Shown: positions 1 to 9,569 of the stretch, one piece after another
How positions within the stretch are numbered: position 1 is the stretch's first letter
Layout of the letters: each line of letters opens with the position of its first letter
DNA from: Gracilariopsis chorda
Lineage: Eukaryota > Rhodophyta > Florideophyceae > Gracilariales > Gracilariaceae
Assembly (NCBI GenBank): GCA_003194525.1
Contig: NBIV01000414.1
Span: 1 to 38,523, forward strand
Length of the DNA stretch: 38,523 nucleotides
Reading direction: 5' to 3'
Notes under the pieces: model-generated
Told to the model about the DNA's origin: nothing
Databases searched by the model: none
The model's input: only the letters and a program-made list of their open reading frames with translations
Program-made: the position numbers and the translations under genes

Positions 1-1170
1 GGCCATGTTCTTACTATTGATTCGGCGTCAGAGCCCTGCCTCTCTCGGAGAGGCGGGAACTCTCGACGCCTGGATGCCGTTCTTCGGCGGCATATAAGAA
101 CGAAATGGTCTACACTATTAAGTATGTTGAGCCCACATCCGAGCGGGCAGAAGCATTCTGGTCGAGAAGTGGAGACTGGATGTAGCGCTGGAACGTGACC
201 TGTAAATATCTGCGACAGGGCTGTATGCGCCCTCCTTAGATTCAATACCTTTGATAGTGTCTCTGGGACTTCGCTTACTGGCTCTGTGCTAGTAAGACGG
301 ACGCGGGTTCTCTGTTTCACTTCCAGGAAGTCGATCTCTTTGTGGAGCTGCTTCGCTAAGGGGAGACCAAGGCTCTCCTTACAAGTTCGTCGGCAGCTTC
401 GTTTTGCGATAACCCGCAGTGCCCCGGTATCCAAACAATTTGAAATTGGCAATAGTTAGTTATCAATGTCATGCATTCAGAGATGTCCTGTAGCTGGCGT
501 GTTTGGCGTCGTTGGGGCGTTTGCAAGCCTTGAACGAGCTTTTTCGAGTCCGTAGCAAATCTGATTGTCCCTCTCCAGCCACAGCAAACTTTCACAGCAA
601 TTTCGGATAGGGCTCGCCGGAAACGCTGCTAGTTCTGCAGTGTACGAGCAGACCCCTATCCCAGCTGGGACTAATTCCTTTTGAGGTTCGATTCTTCCTT
701 TCAGCCAGATTAAATAACCTGCCCCACCTTACCGTTCCAATATCTAGTATTCGCACTTGAAGCACGTGCCCGTCCTCGTCAGATATGGCTTTATTCCCTC
801 TCCAGTCTGTAGCACATACGAAATTCATCATCACACTGGATCAGTATTATGTGGTTCTATTCGCCATGCTGCTTTAAAACGATCGGAACTCTGCAGAATG
901 CTTCATACCATCTCCCCCGCATATTGCGCCACTGAACCATCCTTCGTCCCATTTCACTGCTGCCCGGGTTGATGACAAATTGTTGGCGTTTAATATTGGG
1001 TTGCCGACGGAGCCATCCGTCCAGGCCTCACTGGGTGATAGAAACGAATAAGAACAAGAAACGAGCATGGAGAAGGGCAGAATACATATATCTGGTTTCG
1101 AATTGGCGTGGGTGGAAGAGGCTTGAGTTGTATCGTTGATGCTCGACAGCGACGGAGCAAACATGACGCG
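1..1170 (-). pseudogene. LINE-A: 3' part of a non-LTR retrotransposon (RNase H and zinc-finger end)
   Basis: Decayed C-terminal part of a LINE polyprotein read on the minus strand. RNase H signatures appear in order: WTDGSVGNP near 1023-997 (first Asp), ATDSKKLVQ near 555 (Asp), and PGHCGLSQNEAADEL near 425-385 (His, last Asp). In the frame open from about 352 to the left edge a Cys-rich block (CFCPLGCG, then DHFVLIC, near 180-85) matches the zinc-binding end found after RNase H in LINEs. LINE-B at 31.7-34.1 kb has the same domain order and similar wording, for example a PPLRER segment after the last Cys. The frame changes at least twice between 1020 and 352, so this copy is not translatable as one protein. 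The RT part is not recognisable upstream, and the true 3' end lies left of the window. Family assignment is confident; the upstream limit near 1170 is a guess. Confidence 0.75.
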
Positions 1171-3964
1171 GCTGCGGCTCGAGGGTTAGTGAAGGTTTGC
1201 TACGTATTAGAGCAATTGCAGTTACCTTCCAAATAACTATCTGTTCCCCGGCATCGAGACTACAATGAACATGTTCTACGGCTCGCAGCGAGCTGCTGCA
1301 ATGGCCGCAGCAACTTGTAAATCTCAGGGTATTTGCGTATCTGGAGCGAGTTCTCGCGCCCCTAAAGCGCCCTTTAGACTCGAAAGAAAACGGTTCCGAC
1401 TTCGATGAAAAAGCTCCAATACAACAAGCGAACGCAAACACTGGAGAGCTAGATTGCATGCCTGACCGATTCTCAACTCGCTTCGTGCTCGACGATTATT
1501 GTATCGTGAAGAAGCTTTAGAGCTCATCCATTTCGTTGCGTCTGAGAAACCGATTGGCGGTGGGTGTAGCTGCGGGTAGCAAATAACGTACAGTTTCGTA
1601 CAGCGAGTGGCTTCGATTTTGTGGAGAGCCGGCTAACTCTTTTGACTTTCAAGGAACGACGAAGATGTTTTATCCGGCTATGCAGATGGTGACGGCAATA
1701 GATGGCATGAAATCTGACAGCACATACCTGTCATTACGATTCAAATGAAGTGGCTCTGCGCAAGGTTAATATCTGATCTATGGGTACAAATCCATTGTCA
1801 GTGGTTCACCTTCAGTTTTCCGTATCATCCCATCGCATTTCTGCACCTCCCGTTTTTCTTCAATCATCTACCTAATCTGCGTTATTCTTCTTCGCTTTCG
1901 GAACTGCCATGGTACAGAATCTACAGAGGTTGCGATGGGACTCCAAACGGACAGAAGTAAGCCACAAGTCTTGATATCAGCGAACAAGCATGCGTTTGTC
2001 ATTTGCAGTTTCAATCATTTCAGCCGAACGTGCTGGCAGCAGAAGGTAGAGCGAAGTTGCGCTGCCAAGAAGAACGAACTGGACAGTTGCACAGGTTTGA
2101 AACAATCTGCAGCGAAGGCGCAACTCTTGTTTTGCCTAGGTTTGCAGAATGACACCGTTCCCACTTGCCCCCATCCCATTCGTTTTCTATGCCCGATTAA
2201 GCACAACTCTGAATCGACTTCCGAGTTGACCTGAACTCACCGCCGCCGAGATGATCGGCTACGGCGTCCAACAGCTACAAACGGTACCTCACAAGTTCTT
2301 CCTTTCCATTCATCCCGTTCGTTGGTCTTAATCTCTGCTTTTTGAATATGGTCACATCTCTGAGGAGATGCCTTCGCAACGCAAAACGAGAGATACGCAA
2401 CAACCGATGCCGCCATCGTTGGTGCGCAGCCAACTACATTCTTGAGTGTCTGTACTAGTACACGTTTGATATGGAAGTGGTCCGGTTCTCTTGCTACCGA
2501 CCTTCTAATCCTGATGAACCTTTCTCAACCTGATCTCCCATTAAGCGTACAGCTGCCATCTGTACGGCGGTCAGCGTTGGGTTCGGGTTTGATCTAACCC
2601 AACTCCGCCGCCATCGGGTAATTACCGGACGCTTTTCGTTTCCTGATCCGTGTTTTCCGTTTCGACCCTTCCTGGAAACTTAACAGTCGCAAAAATGGTA
2701 CAAGGTCGTTCTTAAGATTCATCTATCGATGCACAAACACTTGATCCCTCTAATGAACTGGGCTGGAAATGGTATAGACTGTGAGATCAGGAGTACACTT
2801 ACTTTTTCAGTCACCTGCTGAACGCAATCTCACTTTTCCAAGCGCATTTCATACAATCCGCCAGCACTAAAGAACGAGAAACAAAGTTGGGAGATAACAA
2901 CGTAATACGAAGGACACCTAGTCCCGGATAAACTTCAGAGAATGATCGCAGAGCAGCGCTTGGGAAACCATACTTTCTCGGCGCTCTGTAAATTGCAAGG
3001 GTTGCAGCGTGTTGTAGCACAACATAGAGCCTCAGAAAGCCACAGTTTTCTAATGTGGTCCAAACATTCCCTTAGAGGTATCGCACTTGGCAGCACCAAC
3101 GACGCTTCTCTGACTGCGTCGACCAGTTTCTTGATACTCAGTCTGTGTTTGAATTCTTTAGATTCAGCTTACCTCATTATGAGCACCATTAAACCGTCTT
3201 ATATCTGCAATGCTGCCGAATGAAGTACGGTAACAAGTAAGCCTTCCATGAAAGCGTAGGATGGTCGCGTCATCTGATATAACTGGCTACCACGTTATCG
3301 ATTCTCTCCATCAGATGCGCTTATGAGCTACTCAAAGACCTAAGGCGTTTCGTAAGAGGTGGTGTGACAACAGATTTTATCGAGGTAGGTTGCTAAGACC
3401 AGATGAAATCAGGGTTTGTAAGGATTGGCATAGATCTCGATTGTCTTGTCTCCGTTTCTGCTTTCGAAGCTTTGAGAACGATTTTATTCGCTAAATTTTG
3501 TACCGGATGTATCAAATGGCACATATTGCAGTCTTGAGGGGCTGGTGTTGCATGGCATTTGCTGCGCATCCCGAAGTTGAGGTGCGAAAGGTTCGGTACA
3601 CTGCAATTTCAACCTCTCCAAACCTTTCTGATTGTATTGTCTTCGATCTGCAGCCCGCTAACACTACATACTAATCCCATGTTGCGGGGCTTTATTCAAG
3701 TCGAATGGAGCTTACTACATGAAAGGTTAACAGTCTTTGTTTATAGAAATGGTATAAAAAAGCAAGCATGAACTGCATTGGGAAGGGGAGATTTGACTGA
3801 GCGCCAAGGCACTGATTGATCTATACTACGAATTATTTGTCATGGATTAGATTGCGATTAACGTGATGTTGAACATCTTTTGTTCGGAACTGTGCTCATT
3901 TAGTCAGTGTTGTTAGACGTTTGTTGTCCTACAGAAGGCGGTTGCTTTTCCTCCATGCATTTGT
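1171..3964. other. Stretch without a supported gene
   Basis: Only short overlapping ORFs on both strands, none with a motif I recognise and none longer than about 145 codons. Composition is near 47 percent GC. The left part (1171-1530) may be unrecognisable LINE-A upstream sequence. I see no LTR ends, tRNA-like cloverleaf or long repeat. It may be degraded transposon or intergenic DNA. Confidence 0.4.
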
Positions 3965-3969
3965 CAGAT

Positions 3970-4414
3970 TGTTGATGTTAGCGAGTATCATTTCGAACGG
4001 CTGGATGTCCGAAGCGAAAGCAACTTGCAGAAGAAGCTTCACTACGTTACACAGAACCGTGAGCCTTGTACCGCAGGAAAGCTTAGGAAAAGAAAGGCTT
4101 GAAGTAGGCGTGCCCTGCTGTAGAGAGAGCAGCACGCCAACAGCGACGTGAGAACGTTTGAGCAAGAACCGTTCAAGCTAGACGTACACAAGAGAACGTA
4201 TTCTTTATTGTATAGAACAGCTAGAAATCCTGTACTACACGGAGTAGCACAAAAATGCAGAGCTGTCGTACGAAGTATAAAAAGACCGATCACCCGCAGA
4301 AGAGCAGTGATCGGGGGCATCCTGGAGAGGAGATCCGGGGTCCTTGTGCCTGTTCCTGTTGCCTGCGCTACTGCACTCACGTCATCGCACTCTGCAACCC
4401 TGTTCTGATCAACA
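3970..4414 (+). repeat. E1 5' LTR
   Basis: 445-bp long terminal repeat starting TGTTGATG and ending GATCAACA, so the ends form the 8-bp inverted repeat TGTTGATS/SATCAACA. It contains a TATA box at 4276-4284, two stem-loops (4286-4314 and 4321-4339) and the motif TTGTGCCTGTTC that recurs in the solo LTRs. Identical to the copy at 9120-9564. Confidence 0.96.
4276..4356 (+). promoter_or_regulatory. E1 LTR core promoter: TATA box followed by two stem-loops
   Basis: TATAAAAAG at 4276-4284. One base later begins stem-loop 1: CCGATCAC (4286-4293) pairs perfectly with GTGATCGG (4307-4314) around a 13-nt loop. Stem-loop 2 follows: CCTGG (4321-4325) pairs with CCGGG (4335-4339), including one G-U pair. 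TTGTGCCTGTTC follows at 4344-4355. If transcription starts about 25-30 bp after TATA (the usual eukaryotic distance), the start falls in the 3' arm of stem-loop 1 and stem-loop 2 lies at the extreme 5' end of the RNA. The same array recurs at 9426-9506 in the 3' LTR. Confidence 0.7.
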
Positions 4415-4424
4415 AAGCGCTTTG
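4413..4424 (+). promoter_or_regulatory. E1 palindrome at the LTR/internal junction (possible primer-binding site)
   Basis: CAAAGCGCTTTG is a perfect 12-bp palindrome covering the last two LTR bases and the first ten internal bases. A reverse-transcription primer site is expected exactly here, but no TGG complement to a tRNA CCA end is present. E2 has the same ten internal bases at its junction. Self-priming or priming by an internal tRNA fragment are the options; neither is proved by sequence. Confidence 0.5.
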
Positions 4425-4465
4425 ATCTCTTTCTGCAAAGAGTAATAGAACGGTTTTGGAGCAAG

Positions 4466-7400
4466 ATGTCGTCGTATGGGATAATCAACACGATCCAGGC
4501 CCCTACTCTCGAAGGAGCCTCGCAGCCCGAGCTCATCAAATTCGAAGTCGATTTCGCTGCGTACAATGAGCGCATCGAAGATATCAATTCGGCAAGGCCC
4601 CCAAGTCAGCGAATCAAAGCAGCATCAATCAGGCAATGTATGAAGCCAAGACTTTTACACAGCCTTTGCATTCTTGGCCGCATTGGAAACGCTGGATCAT
4701 CCGACGAGGCCACGGACGAGGCCGTGAAGATCTGGTTTGACGCACGTTTAGCATCGACGATCTCGAACCTAAGCGACCGAGTGGAAGAGGCATTGGCCAC
4801 CGTGAAGTACAAGCATATGCATCGGGACCCGTCTGGAGCCGCCGAAAACCTTGTGTTGGAAACAATCGCTGCTTTGGATGAATACAATGCTTCCAGCATT
4901 ATTACGGACCGCGATCAGTGTAAGGAACTTATTGCCAAGCTGGTGAAGAAGCTAGAACCTGCTGAGCTGCGGCAGATTGTAACGGACCAGATGCGCCTCT
5001 GGAAAAAGGAGCAGAAAGGGGATATTAAGTTCTTTACAAATACGATATCCACACTTGCCGCACAGGTGCACACCGTACAGTGCGCAATGGCAAAACTGAA
5101 GCGGAAAAATACGCACATGCGTGAGCAAGGTAGGCACGCAGGGAGAAATGAAGGACCGGATCGGAAGAGATTGCGAAGAACCCCGGGAAAGCCGCATAGT
5201 AACGACATCGAGAGAACTAAAGGAGACAAGAAGAAATCTACAGAGATGTATGCCGCCGGGGAATGGAAGAAGCCGTGTTTGAACGTAGAGAAGTGCTCAG
5301 GGATTCATCCAATCAGTAAATGTCCGGTGACTACGAAGGAAGAGAGACGTGAGCTACTGGACAAGCATTTCGGCAAGAAGAAAACGCTTAAGGTGAGAGC
5401 CGTTTCTCTTGGCCCAGCAAGCGAGTCGGAGCCAAATGCCGAGGAAGGAAGGTACAGAATCTTCCTGAACGACATCGAAGCAGCGGCATTGGGGGACTCT
5501 GGCGCAGACTATTCAACGATTCCGTCAGATTGTTTCGAAACTATTATAGCCAAGTATCCGGAACTCGTGGTCGAACAGCTCCCAATCCCACTATCCGTTG
5601 AGACTGCACTGTGTGCCAAGGACTTAGGACAGCCCGTTTTTGCTCGAAGGAGGGTGAGCCTGAACCTGACGATAATACTGCCACAGACAGGATTGCCGGT
5701 GTGTATCAGAGGAGTTCAATTCCTGATTGCGGACTCGAAAATGCCGGAAATCCTGCTGGGCAGGCCTCTCCTGAAAGCCATGGGATTCGATTTCAACGCC
5801 CATTTGCAACGCATGGCACCTCTGATAGACGGTAAGTCGGAACAAGAACTGCGTGAAAGGACGTACACACTGGCATCGACAAGCTATCACGGGGCGAGAT
5901 ACACTGATGGCGATGAAGACCCAATTGAATTGCCCGAGTGCCTCCATGCCGGTTTCGGACCTGACACAGTTGAAGAAATAGAAGCAGCGATCAGGTCGGC
6001 AGTCGGTGAGGCAAGGAAGAATGGCATGTCTGACACGGGCGCCAAAAGGCTGGAAGTCCTGCTGAAGAAGAATCGAAGCAGTTTCGGGATTCAATTGGGA
6101 TCACAACCGCCAGCAGACGTACGCCCATTGTCGATCAAACTCGCACCAAACGCCAAACCGTACCGCACACCACAGCGAAGATATTCCACAGCTCAGAGAG
6201 CGTTCATCTCCCACACCATCAAGCAATTAGAAAAAATTGGCGCCGTGTACAAGAACGATCAGGCAAGGTGGGCGTGCCCCGCACTGGCAGTACCGAAACC
6301 CGGAACAGATAAACTACGGTTTACTGTTGACCTACGCGGAACAAATTCTCGGACTGTACCACTGCAGTCGGCTATGCCTCACTTGGAATCAATGTTACAG
6401 GAATGCAGCGGAAGCAGATGTTTCGCCAATATCGATTTCACGCACGGATACTGGCAGCTGCCGCTCGATGAGATGTCCCAGGAACTGATGTCGATCCAGA
6501 CACCGTTAGGAATTTACTCCCCAACCAGAACATTACAAGGAGGCACGGACTCTGGCAATCATTTCCAAGCCGTGACGAGGGAAAAATTTGAAGGAAGGGT
6601 CCAAAGGATGCTGCAATGGTTGGACGACTTTCTCATCCACGCCCAAAATGAAGAGCAGCTCCTATCTGAACTAGAAGCATTCCTCCAAGTGTGTAGCGAG
6701 GTGGGTTTCAAATTAAATCCGAAGAAGTCTTGTTTCTATGCCACTGAAGTCAAGTTCTGCGGGAGAATCATTTCGGCCGAAGGTGTCCGTTTCGACCCTA
6801 GGAATTTCGAGGTCCTGTTGAGAATGAAAGCACCACAGACTGCGGACGAGTTGCAGCAACTGCTGTGCGCAACCAATTGGCTGAGGAATTCTATACCGAA
6901 CTACGCGCGCCTTATCGAACCGCTACACAACATGTTGGAAGAAGCATGCCGGAGAACGGGGAAAAGAACGAAGAAAGCGTTGAAGAAGGTGCGACTCAAT
7001 TGGACTGCCGAGCATGCCGAAGCATTCGAACTGGTCAAGAAACAACTGGCACGAGCAACAACACTCTCGCTCCCGAAGGAAGGTTATAGGATTTGTCTCT
7101 TTACGGATGCATCCGAAACTCATTGGGCAGGAATTTTGACTCAGTCCTCTGAATCAGATAAGGACAAGAAGATCGAGGACCAATTGCACGAGCCCCTCTG
7201 CTTCTTATCCGGTGCGTTTAATGGGTCCTCCGAGAGGTGGAGTGTACCGGAAAAGGAAGGGTACGCCATCGTAGAGTCCATGTGCAGGCTGGACTACCTC
7301 ATCGTCGGGCGGACTGTATCAATATATACGGATCACGCGAACCTCGTATATATTTACGACCCATACGGTCGTAACCCTGGGGTACCTAGGCACGTTGCAA

Positions 7401-9091
7401 ACAAACTCACAAGGTGGGCTCTGAAGTTGAACGCATTTCGATTCGTGATAGAACACGTGTCTGGGGAACGAAACTATTGGGCTGATATGCTTACAAGATG
7501 GGCTGTGAAAGCCAAACGTACGGTAGAACCAACCGTCACGGGACGTATACGAGCACTGATGACAGCACCAATCAACCCCGGCCTGGTCAAGGACTACGAC
7601 TGGCCCACGATGCACGATATTATTACGTCACAGAATAGCAGCAGTGTGGCGCCTCCAGCCCAATACACGAAGACAAACGGCATCATACGAACCCCGAAAG
7701 GTCAGATCTGGATTCCGGAAGGAGATGAGAAACTACAGTTCAGAATCATGATTGCCGCTCACACTGGGAAAGGAGGACATCGAGCAACAGATCCCACATT
7801 CGATACCGTAGCAGCGCAATTTTGGTGGAAAGACCTAAAGAAACACATTAGTGCCTTCACTAGATCTTGTCTGCACTGCCTTGCTACTGAGTCTGTAAGG
7901 ATGGTACCGAGACCGTTGGGTCACACCATGCACGCCAACAAGCCAAACGAGTTGATACATTTCGACTATTGCTACATGGGAAAGGGAGAGCACGGTGAAA
8001 TATACTCCCTTATTGTGAAGGATGACCTGTCTGGCTATGTGTGGCTGAGAGCGGTAGAAGAAGCTGACGCGGAAACGACTGCAGATGTACTCGTGGATTG
8101 GTTCGCGGCTTTTGGTGTCTCAAGATCATGGGTTTCAGATCAAGGCAGTCATTTCAAAAACAAGCTCGTGAAGCTACTCGCACAGAAGCTGAAGGCAAGC
8201 CATCATTTCACTCTTCCCTACTGCCCGTGGACCAACGGTTCAGTTGAGGTAGTCTGCAGAGAGTTACTTAGGACATGTCGAGCAATGCTTTCAGAATTCC
8301 AACTTCCCCAGTCAGCCTGGCCGTCCGTACTGCCACTGGTCCAATCAGCTCTGAACAGCGCACCGGCGAGAAGACTGAACGGAAGTTGCCCTCTCACAGT
8401 GTTCACAGGGCTGCCACAGGACTCCCCATTGACTGCTATTCTACGAGGGAAAGCAGAAGTGAAATCTGTACAGGATATCAAGGTATCTCAATCAACGGCT
8501 CTGAAGAACTTAGACAAGTTACATCAGGCCTTACAGAACATCCATCGCGTATGCGCGGAACGATCAGGGAAACAGCGCAAAGCTTCGGTCGACGCGCATA
8601 ATCGTCGTACTGGTGTGAAACCCGTCAATTTCTGCAAAGGAGATTTTGTATTAAAGGCGGTAATGCAGAGAAATATCCGGGCAAAGACCTGCCTGAGGTG
8701 GCAAGGACCTTTTCGCGTCACGGAATGCCACCAACAGTATATTTTTGAAGTCGAAGATCTGGCTACTGGAAAAAAGGAACTCGTACACGGAAGGAGGCTG
8801 AAACTTTTCCAAAACAAGGATTTCGAAGTCACAGAGGAGCTACGAGAACATCTGGCATATCAGAAGAACGAACTGTTGGTAATCGAGGACTTCCAGGATA
8901 TTCGCCTACGAAAGAGAAATATCGAACTATTAGTGAAGTGGACAGGTTTCGAGAACAATGAGGCTGACTGGGTTGATTTAAAATCATTACAACAGGATGT
9001 GCCAGATTTAGTACAAGAATATCTCACGGAAACGAAGAAAGGAGGAACACGCAGACAACGAAATGTAATCGCATCCATTAACCAAAAATAA
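4466..9091 (+). CDS. E1 gag-pol polyprotein (gag, protease, RT, RNase H, integrase, chromodomain)
   Basis: A single 1541-aa frame encodes everything needed to copy and integrate the element. The gag part (about 1-300) ends in a zinc-knuckle-like C-x5-C-x3-H-x4-C (residues 271-286). Protease: GDSGADYS with catalytic Asp344. RT: Asp657 in NIDFTHGYW and the catalytic pair in QWLDDFLIH (719-720). RNase H: Asp881 (LFTDASETHW), Glu931 region and Asp956 (YTDHANL). Integrase: zinc module H1099, H1105, C1135, C1138, then catalytic Asp1167 (HFDYCYM), Asp1225 (VSDQGSHF) and Glu1261 (NGSVEVVCREL), and a WQGPFRV module. A chromodomain at about 1470-1520 (LLVKWTGFENNEADW) should bind histone tails and guide insertion. 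The ATG at 4466 matches the E2 start (MTTSNYG). No frameshift or stop is present. The W-x-D-D box replaces the usual Y/F-x-D-D. Confidence 0.95.
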   Translation: MSSYGIINTIQAPTLEGASQPELIKFEVDFAAYNERIEDINSARPPSQRIKAASIRQCMKPRLLHSLCILGRIGNAGSSDEATDEAVKIWFDARLASTISNLSDRVEEALATVKYKHMHRDPSGAAENLVLETIAALDEYNASSIITDRDQCKELIAKLVKKLEPAELRQIVTDQMRLWKKEQKGDIKFFTNTISTLAAQVHTVQCAMAKLKRKNTHMREQGRHAGRNEGPDRKRLRRTPGKPHSNDIERTKGDKKKSTEMYAAGEWKKPCLNVEKCSGIHPISKCPVTTKEERRELLDKHFGKKKTLKVRAVSLGPASESEPNAEEGRYRIFLNDIEAAALGDSGADYSTIPSDCFETIIAKYPELVVEQLPIPLSVETALCAKDLGQPVFARRRVSLNLTIILPQTGLPVCIRGVQFLIADSKMPEILLGRPLLKAMGFDFNAHLQRMAPLIDGKSEQELRERTYTLASTSYHGARYTDGDEDPIELPECLHAGFGPDTVEEIEAAIRSAVGEARKNGMSDTGAKRLEVLLKKNRSSFGIQLGSQPPADVRPLSIKLAPNAKPYRTPQRRYSTAQRAFISHTIKQLEKIGAVYKNDQARWACPALAVPKPGTDKLRFTVDLRGTNSRTVPLQSAMPHLESMLQECSGSRCFANIDFTHGYWQLPLDEMSQELMSIQTPLGIYSPTRTLQGGTDSGNHFQAVTREKFEGRVQRMLQWLDDFLIHAQNEEQLLSELEAFLQVCSEVGFKLNPKKSCFYATEVKFCGRIISAEGVRFDPRNFEVLLRMKAPQTADELQQLLCATNWLRNSIPNYARLIEPLHNMLEEACRRTGKRTKKALKKVRLNWTAEHAEAFELVKKQLARATTLSLPKEGYRICLFTDASETHWAGILTQSSESDKDKKIEDQLHEPLCFLSGAFNGSSERWSVPEKEGYAIVESMCRLDYLIVGRTVSIYTDHANLVYIYDPYGRNPGVPRHVANKLTRWALKLNAFRFVIEHVSGERNYWADMLTRWAVKAKRTVEPTVTGRIRALMTAPINPGLVKDYDWPTMHDIITSQNSSSVAPPAQYTKTNGIIRTPKGQIWIPEGDEKLQFRIMIAAHTGKGGHRATDPTFDTVAAQFWWKDLKKHISAFTRSCLHCLATESVRMVPRPLGHTMHANKPNELIHFDYCYMGKGEHGEIYSLIVKDDLSGYVWLRAVEEADAETTADVLVDWFAAFGVSRSWVSDQGSHFKNKLVKLLAQKLKASHHFTLPYCPWTNGSVEVVCRELLRTCRAMLSEFQLPQSAWPSVLPLVQSALNSAPARRLNGSCPLTVFTGLPQDSPLTAILRGKAEVKSVQDIKVSQSTALKNLDKLHQALQNIHRVCAERSGKQRKASVDAHNRRTGVKPVNFCKGDFVLKAVMQRNIRAKTCLRWQGPFRVTECHQQYIFEVEDLATGKKELVHGRRLKLFQNKDFEVTEELREHLAYQKNELLVIEDFQDIRLRKRNIELLVKWTGFENNEADWVDLKSLQQDVPDLVQEYLTETKKGGTRRQRNVIASINQK

Positions 9092-9111
9092 CCAACCACG
9101 GAGGCTGGCTA

Positions 9112-9119
9112 TGGGGGAC
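9112..9119 (+). promoter_or_regulatory. E1 polypurine tract
   Basis: TGGGGGAC directly abuts the TG that opens the 3' LTR, the position from which plus-strand DNA synthesis is primed in LTR elements. The purine run is short. E2 has an equivalent ACGGGGC next to its 3' LTR. Confidence 0.55.
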
Positions 9120-9564
9120 TGTTGATGTTAGCGAGTATCATTTCGAACGGCTGGATGTCCGAAGCGAAAGCAACTTGCAGAAGAAGCTTCACTACGTTAC
9201 ACAGAACCGTGAGCCTTGTACCGCAGGAAAGCTTAGGAAAAGAAAGGCTTGAAGTAGGCGTGCCCTGCTGTAGAGAGAGCAGCACGCCAACAGCGACGTG
9301 AGAACGTTTGAGCAAGAACCGTTCAAGCTAGACGTACACAAGAGAACGTATTCTTTATTGTATAGAACAGCTAGAAATCCTGTACTACACGGAGTAGCAC
9401 AAAAATGCAGAGCTGTCGTACGAAGTATAAAAAGACCGATCACCCGCAGAAGAGCAGTGATCGGGGGCATCCTGGAGAGGAGATCCGGGGTCCTTGTGCC
9501 TGTTCCTGTTGCCTGCGCTACTGCACTCACGTCATCGCACTCTGCAACCCTGTTCTGATCAACA
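9120..9564 (+). repeat. E1 3' LTR
   Basis: 445 bp, identical to 3970-4414. TATA box at 9426-9434, stem-loops at 9436-9464 and 9471-9489. Followed directly by the target duplication CAGAT. Confidence 0.96.
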
Positions 9565-9569
9565 CAGAT

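Larger units (their letters stand above)
3965..9569 (+). mobile_element. E1: complete Ty3/gypsy chromodomain LTR retrotransposon with target duplication
   Basis: A full-length element on the plus strand. It is bounded by the 5-bp direct repeat CAGAT (3965-3969 and 9565-9569), has two 445-bp LTRs that I find identical base for base, and one intact 1541-codon gag-pol frame between them. The leader between LTR and ATG is only 51 nt and the 3' untranslated part only 28 nt. A G-rich tract ending GGGGGAC abuts the 3' LTR as a plausible polypurine tract. No canonical tRNA primer site starting TGG follows the 5' LTR; a 12-bp palindrome sits on that junction instead. Identical LTRs and an open frame point to very recent insertion and possible activity. 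Confidence 0.95.

Noticed and set aside
4042..4587. Minus-strand 181-codon ORF over the E1 5' LTR
   Set aside because: Same sequence recurs in the 3' LTR with a different end; it is LTR sequence, opposite to the element.
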